Shown: positions 52,585 to 61,864 of the stretch, in pieces
Layout: each line of letters starts with the position of its first letter
How positions within the stretch are numbered: position 1 is the first letter of the stretch
Assembly (NCBI GenBank): GCA_041398745.1
Contig: JAWKUB010000002.1
Span: 434,001-498,000, forward strand
DNA from: JACKHO01 sp041398745
GTDB taxonomy: Bacteria > Planctomycetota > Planctomycetia > Planctomycetales > Planctomycetaceae
Reading direction: 5' to 3'
DNA: 64,000 nt
Position numbers and translations under genes: made by a program
Notes under the pieces: model-generated
Seen by the model: the letters and a program-made list of their open reading frames with translations, nothing else
What the model was told of the DNA's origin: nothing
Databases searched by the model: none

Positions 52585-53091
52585 TTATCGGCGAAGTGAT
52601 AGCTGGTCGAAGAACTCCACTTCAGCTGTTTTTTCAAGTGGAATCCGGAGTCGTATCGGACTTGCATCAGGTTTGGGAGTAAAAATTCCATCTTCAATGG
52701 TGCAAGGAATAAGATCCCCTTCGACGGTTGTACCGGATGGCAACGGTATCGAATATGATCCATCCGTGTTTGGTGAGATGTTCGGTAACGCAGTCCCGAG
52801 AATCTTCAGAATATACTTCTTGACCACCGGACGCTGTGGATGATTTTTCGCGACGAACCTGACCAAGCAAGGCTTGGCAGGCGCAGCTGGTGTGTTGCTC
52901 GCGATGTTTTCGTAATTTGTCGCCGTGTCCGACGGCTGATCGACAGCAAGCGTTCCGAGATGTGACGGCGGTGACACACACTCGTCTGGCTTTTCACGGA
53001 AAGTCCCAACAAGCTGCTGTTGCCAGGTGGAGCCACATCCGACGAGAAGGTTGAGTATTGCCAGAGTTGCGAGAGCCTTGAGTGACTTCAT
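52585..53091 (-). CDS. Lipoprotein of unknown function
   Basis: The 168-residue protein starts with a lipoprotein signal peptide (MKSLKALATLAILNLLVGC, lipobox cysteine 19). Short strand-like segments follow, including LVRFVAKNHPQRPVVKKYILKILG and YSIPLPSGTTVEGDLIPCTI, suggesting a small beta-domain that could resemble a carboxypeptidase-regulatory-type fold. It is the first gene of a pair with the membrane protein downstream. Shine-Dalgarno-like GGGGGAGG lies close upstream of ATG 53091. Confidence 0.75.
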   Translation of the reverse strand: MKSLKALATLAILNLLVGCGSTWQQQLVGTFREKPDECVSPPSHLGTLAVDQPSDTATNYENIASNTPAAPAKPCLVRFVAKNHPQRPVVKKYILKILGTALPNISPNTDGSYSIPLPSGTTVEGDLIPCTIEDGIFTPKPDASPIRLRIPLEKTAEVEFFDQLSLRR

Positions 53092-53288
53092 CGTGACCTC
53101 CCCCCATTTCAGAAATTTCGCGTCTTGATGCGCCCGATTCGCAATCTAATCATTGATCTACCGAACAGGTGAAGACGTGTTCGACAATTCTGCCAAATTT
53201 GGTGCTGTCAGGGATATGCCTCGGCAGAACTTGCCGGGGGAACAACCTTGGTTGCAGTTGTTGCCGGTCGGGGGGGTGAAACTGGCGC

Positions 53289-53336
53289 GTGGCATGGTCG
53301 ATGGGAAACCGTTTTGGGTGCCATGCTCCCATCGCG
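53289..53336. repeat. 48-base palindromic unit (copy a)
   Basis: The unit runs from GTGGCATGGTCGATGGGAAA to CATGCTCCCATCGCG. Its ends pair imperfectly (GGCATGG with CCATGC, CGATGGGA with TCCCATCG). Two further copies begin at 53537 and 57231, where they form the left part of longer repeats. Confidence 0.8.
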
Positions 53337-53340
53337 GACG

Positions 53341-53487
53341 GGGTGGCGGGGGCGCCCCGCGATAGCGGAAGCCCCCGTAAGGTGTAGACGGAATTCCGGG
53401 GGCTTGTTAGCGTCATCGTTTGCGACGAACACACAACTTCTCTGCCAGAAACCGCACTACGAGTTCACTGGGCGCCCCCGCCACCCC
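53341..53487 (+). repeat. 147-bp inverted-end palindromic element (copy 2)
   Basis: The element starts with GGGTGGCGGGGGCGCC and the CCGC/GCGG hairpin, has the AAGCCCCC arm and an internal GGGGGCTTG box. It finishes with the inverted end GGGCGCCCCCGCCACCCC. It is nearly colinear with copy 3 at 53819 and shares its ends with the element beside the RAYT gene. Confidence 0.9.
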
Positions 53488-53536
53488 AGGCGAACGGTCG
53501 AGCCACCCGCCGAATTCAACAACGAAGGCGTGGCGG

Positions 53537-53815
53537 GTGGCATGGTCGATGGGAAACCGTTTTGGGTGTCATGCTCCCATCGCGAAGCAGGGGGAGTATG
53601 CTTGGGCATGCCCCATGCGTAATGCATGTCTACACCACCAATGTGGCGTGGACGTAATGTGTGCCACGGGCTGCTTGTCAGCCCGTGTTTCGATGTGCTT
53701 GCATTAAGCGCGCCACGAAGAGGCACAAAAAGTCACGAAACCGATGATCTTACTCTTTGTGACTTTTCGTGTTTCTTGTGGCAATTCTCTTCCCAAAACA
53801 AAAAAGCGAGTCGCG
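53537..53815. repeat. Dispersed long repeat, copy 1 (about 279 bp)
   Basis: This segment recurs at 57231-57531 with few differences. It includes the 48-base palindromic unit, a GGGCATGCCCC palindrome, a CACGGGCTG/CAGCCCGTG stem, and GTCACGAAACC/TTTTCGTG-type arms around AGTCACGAAA and GACTTTTCGTG. It abuts the 147-bp elements on both sides. Confidence 0.9.
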
Positions 53816-53818
53816 GCT

Positions 53819-53965
53819 GGGTGGCGGGGGCGCCCCGCGATAGCGGAAGCCCCCATGAGGTTTAGACGGAATTCTGGGGGCTTGTCAGCGTCATCATCTT
53901 CAACGAACACACAACTTCTCTCCCTGAAACCGTACCACGAGTTCACTGGGCGCCCCCGCCACCCC
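53819..53965 (+). repeat. 147-bp inverted-end palindromic element (copy 3)
   Basis: It has the same length and end sequences as copy 2 and a very similar interior (for example shared GTAGACGGAATTC-type and GAACACACAACTTCTCT segments). It follows three bases after the end of the dispersed long repeat. Confidence 0.9.
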
Positions 53966-54247
53966 AGACGAACGGTCGAGTCCCCCACCGAATTCGTCGA
54001 CGAAGGTGTGCCTCAACTCGTCAAAGAACAGAAACGCCGAGTGCGCTGAGGTCGCAGAGAAAACAGGAGAACGTCCCCCCAATCTCCGCGCACTCGGCGT
54101 CTCCGCGTGTCAAAACCATCAAAGCTTACGAACAGCCAAGTAGTAGTCCGCTGTGCGGACCAAGTTCGTCACCGTAACCTGCCTCGGTCCTCACAGTGGG
54201 AGTTCCGGCCGAATTCTCTGAATGTCCTCAAATCGGATTCGAGTGAA

Positions 54248-56464
54248 TCAGTCTGTCTGTTTCACCGCGTACAAATGCACCATTCCAGCATTGTCGCTTA
54301 CGGCAAGTGACTTGGTTTGCGCGTTCCACGCCATGCCCAGAATCGATGCTGTCGCGGGCGGTCCTAGTTGAAATGCAGCGACAATATCTAACTTGCTGTT
54401 GAAGAACACGACCAGGCTTTCGGGTGTGGTTGCCACAACGAGTTTTTCACTGGCGAGATAGTGGAGAGAATCAATCCGATAAATCTCTGTCTCCGAACGT
54501 GGAATCAACGCCATGTTGTCCGGCTCGTTCGTGTCAGGTCCGTCAATTGTCCATCCCCCAATTTGTCCTTCACGATTCGCCCCAAAGATTTGATTGTCAC
54601 CGATCGCGGTCAACGTCATGGGATGACGTGCGTTCTTGAGAAGAATTCGCCGTGGCATGCGCTGTCCTGGAATCTTGATGAAGAACTGATTCGCCAAATG
54701 ATCGAATACAGCCAGTGACTTGCCGTCCGGCAGGAACGCCGCGCGTGAATAACCTTGCTCCGCATCGTATTCGAAGGAAAACGCTGATTTCTGCCGGATT
54801 TCCTCACGGCAGTCACTCAACAGAGCCTGTTCGACATCCCATCCAAGAAGTCGCTGATATCCTGCAACAAGAACCGTCTTTCCGTCAGGAGAAAACGAAA
54901 CCTTCTCCGAATCACTCCCTCGCGCCCCGGGCTTCAGCACCGACTGGCCGAGGTCGCGGTCCCAGTTGGCACCGTATGTCGAGCTCACCATTTGATGCAA
55001 TGACTTGCGATTCAAGTCGTAAAGATAAATCGTTGGATTCTCGTTCCATGCAACCAGTCGGTCGGTCGGACTGTATGCAATTTGACTGATCCCATTCCTG
55101 GCTGTTGCCGACCTAAAGGCATCCAGAACCTTTCCGGAATCGGTATCCAATACTCGAACAATACCGTCCGCTCCTCCGAGTACTAATTCACTTCCATCCG
55201 ACGAGAAGTCAATCGTATTGGATTTGAATGCTTCACGCTCAAAGACCACGGCGCCATCGGCCACATTTCGGATCACGGTGTCACTCAGGGTTGTCCCCAG
55301 TGCTACCCTAGATTCATCTTGAGAAATGGCGAACGTGCCGTAGTGCTCTCTGCGGCGCGGCGTCAGCTGGACATGAGGCAGGTCCCACGATTTCAGGTTT
55401 CCTTCAACATTGCCGAGAGACTTGATGTCGCCAATGTCGAAGAGCCGATATCGAGCACCAGACATCCAATCTGCACAGTCGACGAGAATTCGCCTTCCAG
55501 AAGGTGACAGAGAAATCTTCTCAATTTGTGGCCGATAGTCTTCCAGAAAGTAGAGTAGGCCTTGTTTTACCAAGGACTTATCCGCCTCAGACACCGCACC
55601 GTTGTACTTCGAACAAAATGTTGCGGTCGCTTCTTCATCTGACCCAAAGACTTCGTCATCACTATCAACAACGATGATTTGATTTCCTGACAGGACGGCG
55701 TCTCCCTGCGGCGAAAGTGCCAAGTCACCTTGGATGTCGAGCGCGGACAGGCTTGACAAATAGTTGAACCCGCCAGCTTCCGTCCACAGAAACACCCGTC
55801 CAAATTGATCGGAGACCACAAGCACTTTGCGGTCATGCGAGACAGCAAAGTTGACGATACTCGCAGACTCCTCGTCGTCGGACTCGGGAAGATAAATTGC
55901 ATCTTGGATTCGCCCGTCGGAGGTCCAAAAGAAAATGGCGTCATCTCCAGCGCTCACCAGACTGTCATTGGCTAAAAACGCGACTCCAACAACCTCGTCC
56001 CAATGTGCGCGACCAACGCGAATGAGGCCGCTATTTTCGGTGTTCCAAATTGTAATTCTTCCCGTCCCTCTTTCGCATATCGCGAGCTTCACGCCATTTG
56101 GCGAAAAGCACATCGACGCGGGCGCACTCCACTGAGCAAATCGATTGTCTCCAAATGACTGTTTGTGCGCAAGTTGAACTGAACCGTCTTTGAACGACCG
56201 GGAGTCGAAGTTGGGCACTTCCAGTCGAAGCTTAAGCTTGTCGATTGATCGCAACGCTCCTTCGAGTGCCTCGGCCAAATCGCCTTCGTTTTCACCTGCC
56301 GATTCTCCGCTGGCATCGATCGCGACATCAAATGCCTGTTCCGCCTCGGCGTACACCGCCTGCTCTCCAGGCTCGCTGGGCTGACTACAGGAGCCAGAGC
56401 TGAAAGCAAGAACCATGGCGAGAATTGAGGGACAAAATGCGAGGAGTTTTCTAGTGCCTGTCAT
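54248..56464 (-). CDS. WD40-like beta-propeller lipoprotein
   Basis: The 738-residue protein begins with a lipoprotein signal segment (lipobox SGSC near residue 26), an acidic region (about 35-70) and then a long series of WD40-type blades. Blade motifs include CFSPNGVKLAICERGTGRITIWN, GVAFLANDSLVSAGDDAIFFW, DFSSDGSELVLGGADGIVRVLD and SFSPDGKTVLVAGYQRLLGWD. Two propellers are possible for the length. It is a likely envelope scaffold of unknown partner. It is preceded on the same strand by the small 145-residue gene, about 100 bases away. Confidence 0.85.
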   Translation of the reverse strand: MTGTRKLLAFCPSILAMVLAFSSGSCSQPSEPGEQAVYAEAEQAFDVAIDASGESAGENEGDLAEALEGALRSIDKLKLRLEVPNFDSRSFKDGSVQLAHKQSFGDNRFAQWSAPASMCFSPNGVKLAICERGTGRITIWNTENSGLIRVGRAHWDEVVGVAFLANDSLVSAGDDAIFFWTSDGRIQDAIYLPESDDEESASIVNFAVSHDRKVLVVSDQFGRVFLWTEAGGFNYLSSLSALDIQGDLALSPQGDAVLSGNQIIVVDSDDEVFGSDEEATATFCSKYNGAVSEADKSLVKQGLLYFLEDYRPQIEKISLSPSGRRILVDCADWMSGARYRLFDIGDIKSLGNVEGNLKSWDLPHVQLTPRRREHYGTFAISQDESRVALGTTLSDTVIRNVADGAVVFEREAFKSNTIDFSSDGSELVLGGADGIVRVLDTDSGKVLDAFRSATARNGISQIAYSPTDRLVAWNENPTIYLYDLNRKSLHQMVSSTYGANWDRDLGQSVLKPGARGSDSEKVSFSPDGKTVLVAGYQRLLGWDVEQALLSDCREEIRQKSAFSFEYDAEQGYSRAAFLPDGKSLAVFDHLANQFFIKIPGQRMPRRILLKNARHPMTLTAIGDNQIFGANREGQIGGWTIDGPDTNEPDNMALIPRSETEIYRIDSLHYLASEKLVVATTPESLVVFFNSKLDIVAAFQLGPPATASILGMAWNAQTKSLAVSDNAGMVHLYAVKQTD

Positions 56465-56565
56465 GAGGAAACTGTGTTGTCAATTTCGGGGTCGGAAAGC
56501 GGCTATTAGGATAGCTTAACTGTCTCTGCAGTGAGAACTACCGCCAAGTAGCGACTTTCACTCAG

Positions 56566-57003
56566 TTACCGGGGCAGGCTAGAGTTCTGCCAGGCGAGTA
56601 CGCCTTTTCGAATCCGCTTGATGTCGTGGGGTTTGTTGGGGAACCAAAACAAGTTGAGTTTTCGCTCTTCTTCCTCCCAGTCAGCTTCGTCGAGCTCTTT
56701 GGGAAAGTTCCCTACGATTAAGTGAGTACGTTCAAGAACGTCGATCGGGCAGTGTTCTGCCACCACGTTGGCATCGTGTTCGCAGTAGTTTGCGAGCAGG
56801 ACGTAGGGCAATTCGAATCGTGGCATGAGTCCTCGGACGTCTAGGTACAGCATTCGCAAGATGGCCTGCACGTAGAAAGAGTCTGGCTCATGGTCCAGAT
56901 ACCACTTGTACCGGTCAATACGAGTCATGCCGTTCCAAGTATCGTGATCGACACTTGCTGGACAGAGAATTTTGGGCCAGTCCGGAGGCGTATCTGATGT
57001 CAT
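56566..57003 (-). CDS. Small protein of unknown function
   Basis: The 145-residue acidic protein has no signal peptide or membrane helix. It is rich in aromatic residues and has a helical pattern (YLDHEPDSFYVQAILRMLYLDVRG, ERKLNLFWFPNKPHDIKRIRKG). I do not recognise a family. ATG 57003 is used, and a GTG two codons upstream is possible. The coding pattern and length support a real gene. Confidence 0.6.
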   Translation of the reverse strand: MTSDTPPDWPKILCPASVDHDTWNGMTRIDRYKWYLDHEPDSFYVQAILRMLYLDVRGLMPRFELPYVLLANYCEHDANVVAEHCPIDVLERTHLIVGNFPKELDEADWEEEERKLNLFWFPNKPHDIKRIRKGVLAWQNSSLPR

Positions 57004-57746
57004 CGTCACTACTGTTTAGTTATTCAGTTGTAATGATAAGATACTTCGTAACATACTTCATCGCAAGCGCTGGGCACGGCGGCTCAATTGTTTTGGTAGC
57101 CGAGTTTGGTGAGGAGTTCTTGTAGTATTGCATATACGGTTAAATGTTCGGTTATGGTAGTTTGGTGGTGCGAGGGTGTTTCATGACTCAGGGAGGAGAT
57201 CATGTCGGCGAAGAAGTATGTGGTGTGCGGGTGGCATGGTTGATGGGAAACCTTTTTCGGTGCCATGCTCCCATCGCGAAGCAGGGGGAGCATGCTTGGG
57301 CATGCCCCATACGAAAAGCATGTCTACACCACCAATGTGGCGTGGACGTAATGTGTGCCACGGGCTGCTTGTCAGCCCGTGTTTCGATGTGCTTCCATTA
57401 AGGGCGCCACGATATGGCAGGTACGCTTGCCACGAAGAGGCACAAAAAGTCACGAAACCGATGATCTTACTCTTTGCGACTTTTCGTGTTTCTTGTGGCA
57501 ATTCTCTTCCCAAAACAAAAAGCGAGTCGCGACTCTGGGCGAGCATGCCTTGGTGCCACGGATTCAAGGATTTGGAAATTGCGTTCCGTCGCCGGCCGGC
57601 TCATAGTAAGGGGTGAACCTCGGATCACCCCTTCAGTTGGGAACGCACTTCCGACCCGATATGAATCAGGTCGCCGTGAGCAGGCATGCTCAATTTCATC
57701 CATCCGGGTTGCGCTGGGAGAAGAGTGTCGCCCGCATGCCGCAATT
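57004..57746. other. Repeat-containing intergenic region
   Basis: About 740 bases hold the second copy of the dispersed long repeat and no supportable gene. Just before the repeat, GGGAGGAGATC precedes an ATG that encodes MSAKKYVV and is cut off within a few codons by the repeat. Confidence 0.6.
57231..57531. repeat. Dispersed long repeat, copy 2 (about 301 bp)
   Basis: It matches 53537-53815 over nearly its whole length, in the same orientation, with an extra 22 bases near 57411-57432 (around GATATGGCAGGTACGCTTG). Confidence 0.9.
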
Positions 57747-58376
57747 CTATTCGTCGGGGGCTGGCGAGGATTCTTGAGTGGTATCCGCCTCACCTTCGAT
57801 CGAGTCGATTGGAGGCAGGTCACTGCCAGAGAATCCGGTCGCTGGTTGAATTGGCTCGAACTCGATTGTCGGCACCTCAACCTCAAACTGAACGTCTCCC
57901 GGGTCGCCATATCCGGCAGATTCAAGGCGCGATTTCACATAGAAATGCCCGAGAAGACCAATCGCGGTGAACACGACTAAAATGGTGACTCGGCATGTTC
58001 GCAGTCCTTCTTCTGAGAGGTGCTTGCTGATTAATGAAAATCGCTTGTCCAGCAAGATGACCACGAGGTAGCAGAAGAACGCAGCGAACACTTCTGCCAG
58101 TGTCCAGTTGAAAATCTGGGAAGCTCCCTCGGACGCAGCAGCCAGGGGACGCCAATAGGCCCACCAAATGCAGACTGCAGCTGCCAGTGCAGCCAGCAAA
58201 ATGAACAACTCGGTTTGACGATGGTCATTCGCCTCGGCGGGCGGGGCGACTTTGGCAGCAGCGGGCGAATGTTCTTTGAACGTCGACGGAAGTGGCGCCT
58301 TGCAGACCGGGCAAAACTCACCCTGAGATTCATCTCCGGTGAGCAGTACGTCACAATGCGGACAAGTTGTAGCCAT
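57747..58376 (-). CDS. Zinc-ribbon membrane protein of unknown function
   Basis: The 209-residue protein starts with a zinc ribbon (CPHC at 5-8 and CPVC at 22-25). A Pro/Ala linker is followed by three membrane helices (about 50-70, 90-112 and 125-150) and a Pro/Glu-rich acidic tail. Zinc-ribbon plus membrane-helix proteins are frequent in planctomycetes; their role is not known. ATG 58376 is used, and the frame remains open upstream. It is divergent from the N-formylglutamate amidohydrolase-like gene. Confidence 0.75.
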   Translation of the reverse strand: MATTCPHCDVLLTGDESQGEFCPVCKAPLPSTFKEHSPAAAKVAPPAEANDHRQTELFILLAALAAAVCIWWAYWRPLAAASEGASQIFNWTLAEVFAAFFCYLVVILLDKRFSLISKHLSEEGLRTCRVTILVVFTAIGLLGHFYVKSRLESAGYGDPGDVQFEVEVPTIEFEPIQPATGFSGSDLPPIDSIEGEADTTQESSPAPDE

Positions 58377-58522
58377 GCTTTCATTCTGACGCTCCATGCG
58401 TGCGAAGGAAAGTCGAACGCACGACACAAATTGTTGTAACGAACCGGTGGCATGTGCAATCGGCTCCGCTGAACTAACATTGTCCAGGACGGACAATCAT
58501 TTCATAAAGCTGGAAGGTCTCG

Positions 58523-59374
58523 ATGAAAACGTTCCCGGGTTTACTTGCCGCAATATGCATCCAGTTCCTGGCAGTGACACCTGGCTTGGCAGGGGAAGAT
58601 CAGGCGGGCGAGCTGGTCACCATTGAGTCGGGTGACTTGCCCATCATATTGTCTGCACCACATGGTGGGCGTGAGATCGTCCCAGATGTACCGGTTCGAG
58701 TAGGACGGGATGTCAATCAGTTCAAAGTTCTGACTGATACCCGCACTGCCGAATTGACGGAAAAACTGGCCGATGAAATTGAACAGCGACTCGGCAAACG
58801 ACCGTATGTTGTCATCGCGCGTTTTCATCGGAAGTACATCGACGCGAACCGCCCACCGCAGGATGCCTATGAGTCACCGGCCGCCAAGGAAGTCTATGAC
58901 GCTTATCACACCGCACTTGCTCGCGCCCGGCATGAGGTCATCGAACGTTGGGGGAGAGGTGTGCTGTTCGATGTGCATGGTCAGGTGTCGGTTCCGGACT
59001 CCATTCTTCGCGGGACCCGGAATGGCAAGACAACCACCCATTTAGTGGATCGATTTGGACGCGAAGCTCTCATCGGCGAGACCAGCCTGTTTGGACAAAT
59101 CGCGTCCCGAGGAATTCCTGTTGTCCCTGCCGTGGGATCAACCAACCTGGAACCGAAGGGCTACAACGGCGGTTACATCGTCGGGACGTACGGAAGCGCA
59201 CAAGGTGGCGCGCTCGATGCCATTCAACTGGAAGTCGGCCAAGACTTACGCAAAGCAACAGCGATTCCCCAAACGGCAGTTCATCTGGCCGACTCCATTT
59301 GCGGCTTTGCAAAGGAGTATCTGCCACAGGCCGAACAACGCAGGGCCGCCCTTCGGCCGGATCCAGGTAGTTAG
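58523..59374 (+). CDS. Exported N-formylglutamate amidohydrolase-like protein
   Basis: The 283-residue product has a signal peptide (about 1-23). The N-formylglutamate amidohydrolase family motifs follow: ILSAPHGGREIVPD, IARFHRKYIDANRP, LFDVHGQ and a C-terminal LEVGQDLR. In the histidine pathway (HutG) the enzyme is cytoplasmic, whereas this copy is predicted to be exported. It is unlikely to act in histidine degradation and could hydrolyse an amide in the envelope. AAGGTCTCG precedes ATG 58523. Confidence 0.85.
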   Translation: MKTFPGLLAAICIQFLAVTPGLAGEDQAGELVTIESGDLPIILSAPHGGREIVPDVPVRVGRDVNQFKVLTDTRTAELTEKLADEIEQRLGKRPYVVIARFHRKYIDANRPPQDAYESPAAKEVYDAYHTALARARHEVIERWGRGVLFDVHGQVSVPDSILRGTRNGKTTTHLVDRFGREALIGETSLFGQIASRGIPVVPAVGSTNLEPKGYNGGYIVGTYGSAQGGALDAIQLEVGQDLRKATAIPQTAVHLADSICGFAKEYLPQAEQRRAALRPDPGS

Positions 59375-59560
59375 ATGCCGTAGGCACATGAGATTTCATC
59401 ACGTAGGATCGCGGCGAATGGTCGTACAACTTGTTGGTGTGCACGTAACGTTGCCTCATGTTGACCGGCCAGCCCTGTTGTTTGACTGACAAAGGACAGA
59501 GAACATACTCTGGGTCAGTTCCTGTTTGAAATTTCTCGTGACCGATTGTTTGAGTTGGCA

Positions 59561-61726
59561 ATGAATCGACAGCGTTGTTCCAGTCAATGTATTGAAGATT
59601 GGGGACTTGAGACCGCTGTTGCCGATGTCGGTGACACAAAGTCGAATTGCGGCTACGGAGCAGTTCGGCGGACGCCGTCCAGGAATCAGAATTCGCGTCG
59701 AGGCTCCAGGCAGCCCTCATCGTCCGGAGGTAAGTCGACCCTGCTATTTATTGGCGGAATTCTGCTTGGGGGGATGCTGGTTGTCGTGGCGGTAGTCCTC
59801 TTGATTGTAGGCGTCATTGGTTATTCCGCGCACCACGTCCAAACGACCCTGCGAGAAATGCAGGAAGATGGTGCAGCGGCAACAGGTCGCGGGACAGATG
59901 AAACGATCAACGAATCAACGATTTCGAACAGCCAGGCGCAGGAATGGTCTCCCTATGAACGCAGCCGGACAGATCCCTTGTTTGCGATTTCGAACGCCCG
60001 GGTCACCAATGGAACATTTGAAGTCGATTTTGTTCGGCGATATGCAGGCAGCGAACACGTGACTATGGTCTTGCGCACTTCCAGCAATGAAATTGCGACT
60101 GCCGACATGGGGCGTAGTAATCACCTGGAATCGAAGGGGACATTCGGAGCCCGGAATTCGCCTGCATCGTTCGGAACTATTAACTATGAGCAAGGAGTGG
60201 AAGTGTTTCTTGTTTGTGGAAATTCATGGGGTTCCAGCCGTGGCCGAAAGATCTCCAATTCATTGACTTATGGTCCAGGAATGTCGATTTCCTATGCCGT
60301 CGACGTCCCCACTGCGCAAGAAAGAGCGGCAAAGCAAGCGGCCGAGGACGCTGAGAACAAACGAAGAATTGCCGCCCTGATTGCCTCACGAGTTATGCCG
60401 CAAGGATATGTCAAAGTTTCGGAAAAAACGCCTCTAGTGGTCGGGGCTCAGGTTAAGGTTGGTGTGCTTGACAAGTGGCTCGACGGTGAGATTTTCGCCG
60501 TACGCGGCAATGAAGTGGATGTGCATGTTCATGGACGGAAGCGCTCCCTCGCCAAGAATTCCGTACCCCGTTCCGATTTGGTCATCTCCAATGAAACCGA
60601 TGCCCTGCTGACCAGTAAGCCAGATTCAATTCCGTCCGAGATTTGCCGTTACGACGTCGAGGAATTGAGGAATCCACCCAACGGCTACGCCGTGTTGGGA
60701 AAGCATGGAAGCCAGGATTACCTGAGAACGGATGTTCCCATTATGTGGGACCGTGATCACAACTGGTGTCATGGAGCAATTGTCAGCGTCGACAATGAGC
60801 GCATGGTTCTCATCAAATTACGCGATGAGACGGAAGTTCGGCGCGTGAATCGGTGTGAACTGGCGATGGAAACTTTCTTCCGTATGCAACTCATGGGAAA
60901 GCCAAACGATCCGCTTCCCGAAACAGTTCGTCCACCAGAAGGATTCGTGTACGTCGACGACAAAACGCCCTTGGTTCCAGGTGCTCAGGTTATGTTGAGC
61001 AGTCACGTCCGCTGGGTGCCTGGTGAAGTAGTAGCGATCAACGGAAGTGAGATTACCGTCCACCAACATGGCCATGGAAAAGAACGGGAGGCAAAGTTAG
61101 AACGTAGCAAACTAGTGATTTCGAATGATGTCCTGACACAAATCGCGACCAATCCAAATTCAATTGTTTCGGAAATTGCCCACACAGAAAAATCGCAACG
61201 CGGGTGGTACGAGTTTCACAACGAACTCGCTCCAGGGTTTACACAGTTAAGAGAAAACAGCGAGGTTCCCGATGGCTTTCCCGTCAAGGTGCTCGTTGAA
61301 ACCAAATTTCAAGATGCAAGATTCCTGCGTTTCGACGGAACGCATATGGCACTGGTCCAGTTGATTGGCTTCGATGAGCCGCAACGGATTAACCGCGCCG
61401 ATATTGCGGTGAGGCAACTTGATCTCATGCGTAGTCAAGTGTCAGGTCCCAACGGTGCAATGCCCACCCGACCGGGATTTGGAACCGCCGGTTTCGAACT
61501 GCCAGCGGACCATGTCCGTGTGGCGGACGATTTGCCACTTGAGCCAGGCATGTATGTCCAGCTTCAAACTCCCAACGGCTGGGTCCGGGCAACGGTCCGA
61601 AAAGTTGAAGGCGACACAATTAGTATCGACCCCGACATTCCAGGGGCGAAGCGAACGGACGTGTCACGCAAATTATTGTCCGTTTCGGAACGAATGGAGC
61701 AGTTGCTGAGAAAACGGCAGAAATAG
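59561..61726 (+). CDS. Membrane protein with three repeated beta domains
   Basis: The 721-residue product has a basic N-terminal segment, one membrane helix (about 61-88), an outer beta-domain (about 135-250) and three repeats of about 190 residues. Each repeat opens alike: QGYVKVSEKTPLVVGAQV (about 281), EGFVYVDDKTPLVPGAQV (about 465) and DHVRVADDLPLEPGMYVQL (about 660). They contain small SH3/Tudor-like strands (WLDGEIFAVRGNEVDVHVHG and WVPGEVVAINGSEITVHQHG). The family is unknown. ATG 59561 is used; TTG 59546 is in frame. Confidence 0.75.
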   Translation: MNRQRCSSQCIEDWGLETAVADVGDTKSNCGYGAVRRTPSRNQNSRRGSRQPSSSGGKSTLLFIGGILLGGMLVVVAVVLLIVGVIGYSAHHVQTTLREMQEDGAAATGRGTDETINESTISNSQAQEWSPYERSRTDPLFAISNARVTNGTFEVDFVRRYAGSEHVTMVLRTSSNEIATADMGRSNHLESKGTFGARNSPASFGTINYEQGVEVFLVCGNSWGSSRGRKISNSLTYGPGMSISYAVDVPTAQERAAKQAAEDAENKRRIAALIASRVMPQGYVKVSEKTPLVVGAQVKVGVLDKWLDGEIFAVRGNEVDVHVHGRKRSLAKNSVPRSDLVISNETDALLTSKPDSIPSEICRYDVEELRNPPNGYAVLGKHGSQDYLRTDVPIMWDRDHNWCHGAIVSVDNERMVLIKLRDETEVRRVNRCELAMETFFRMQLMGKPNDPLPETVRPPEGFVYVDDKTPLVPGAQVMLSSHVRWVPGEVVAINGSEITVHQHGHGKEREAKLERSKLVISNDVLTQIATNPNSIVSEIAHTEKSQRGWYEFHNELAPGFTQLRENSEVPDGFPVKVLVETKFQDARFLRFDGTHMALVQLIGFDEPQRINRADIAVRQLDLMRSQVSGPNGAMPTRPGFGTAGFELPADHVRVADDLPLEPGMYVQLQTPNGWVRATVRKVEGDTISIDPDIPGAKRTDVSRKLLSVSERMEQLLRKRQK

Positions 61727-61864
61727 ACAACCCAAGTGTGACGGGCGTCACGACCAGATCGGGCTTTCCGAGGCATCCCAGCTTGGTAACTGTTGGGACA
61801 ATCGGTACCCTCCACAACGACATCTGCCCGTTTCGATACTGTCCTCATTGCCCGTGGTTGTGGA

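Larger units (their letters stand above)
53092..54247. other. Repeat mosaic without genes
   Basis: This 1.15-kb stretch contains two 147-bp inverted-end elements (53341-53487 and 53819-53965), two copies of a 48-base palindromic unit and a 279-bp dispersed repeat. Open frames across it (for example those reading RGAPATP) are products of the repeats and not genes. Confidence 0.8.

Noticed and set aside
53150..53988. Several open frames reading RGAPATP and VAGAPSE-type sequences
   Set aside because: They arise from the GC-rich palindromic repeats and recur wherever the repeat occurs; they lack start signals and domain features.
53289..57531. CRISPR array in the repeat-rich DNA
   Set aside because: The repeats are 48, 147 and about 280-300 bases long, irregularly spaced and not separated by uniform spacers, and no cas gene is visible.
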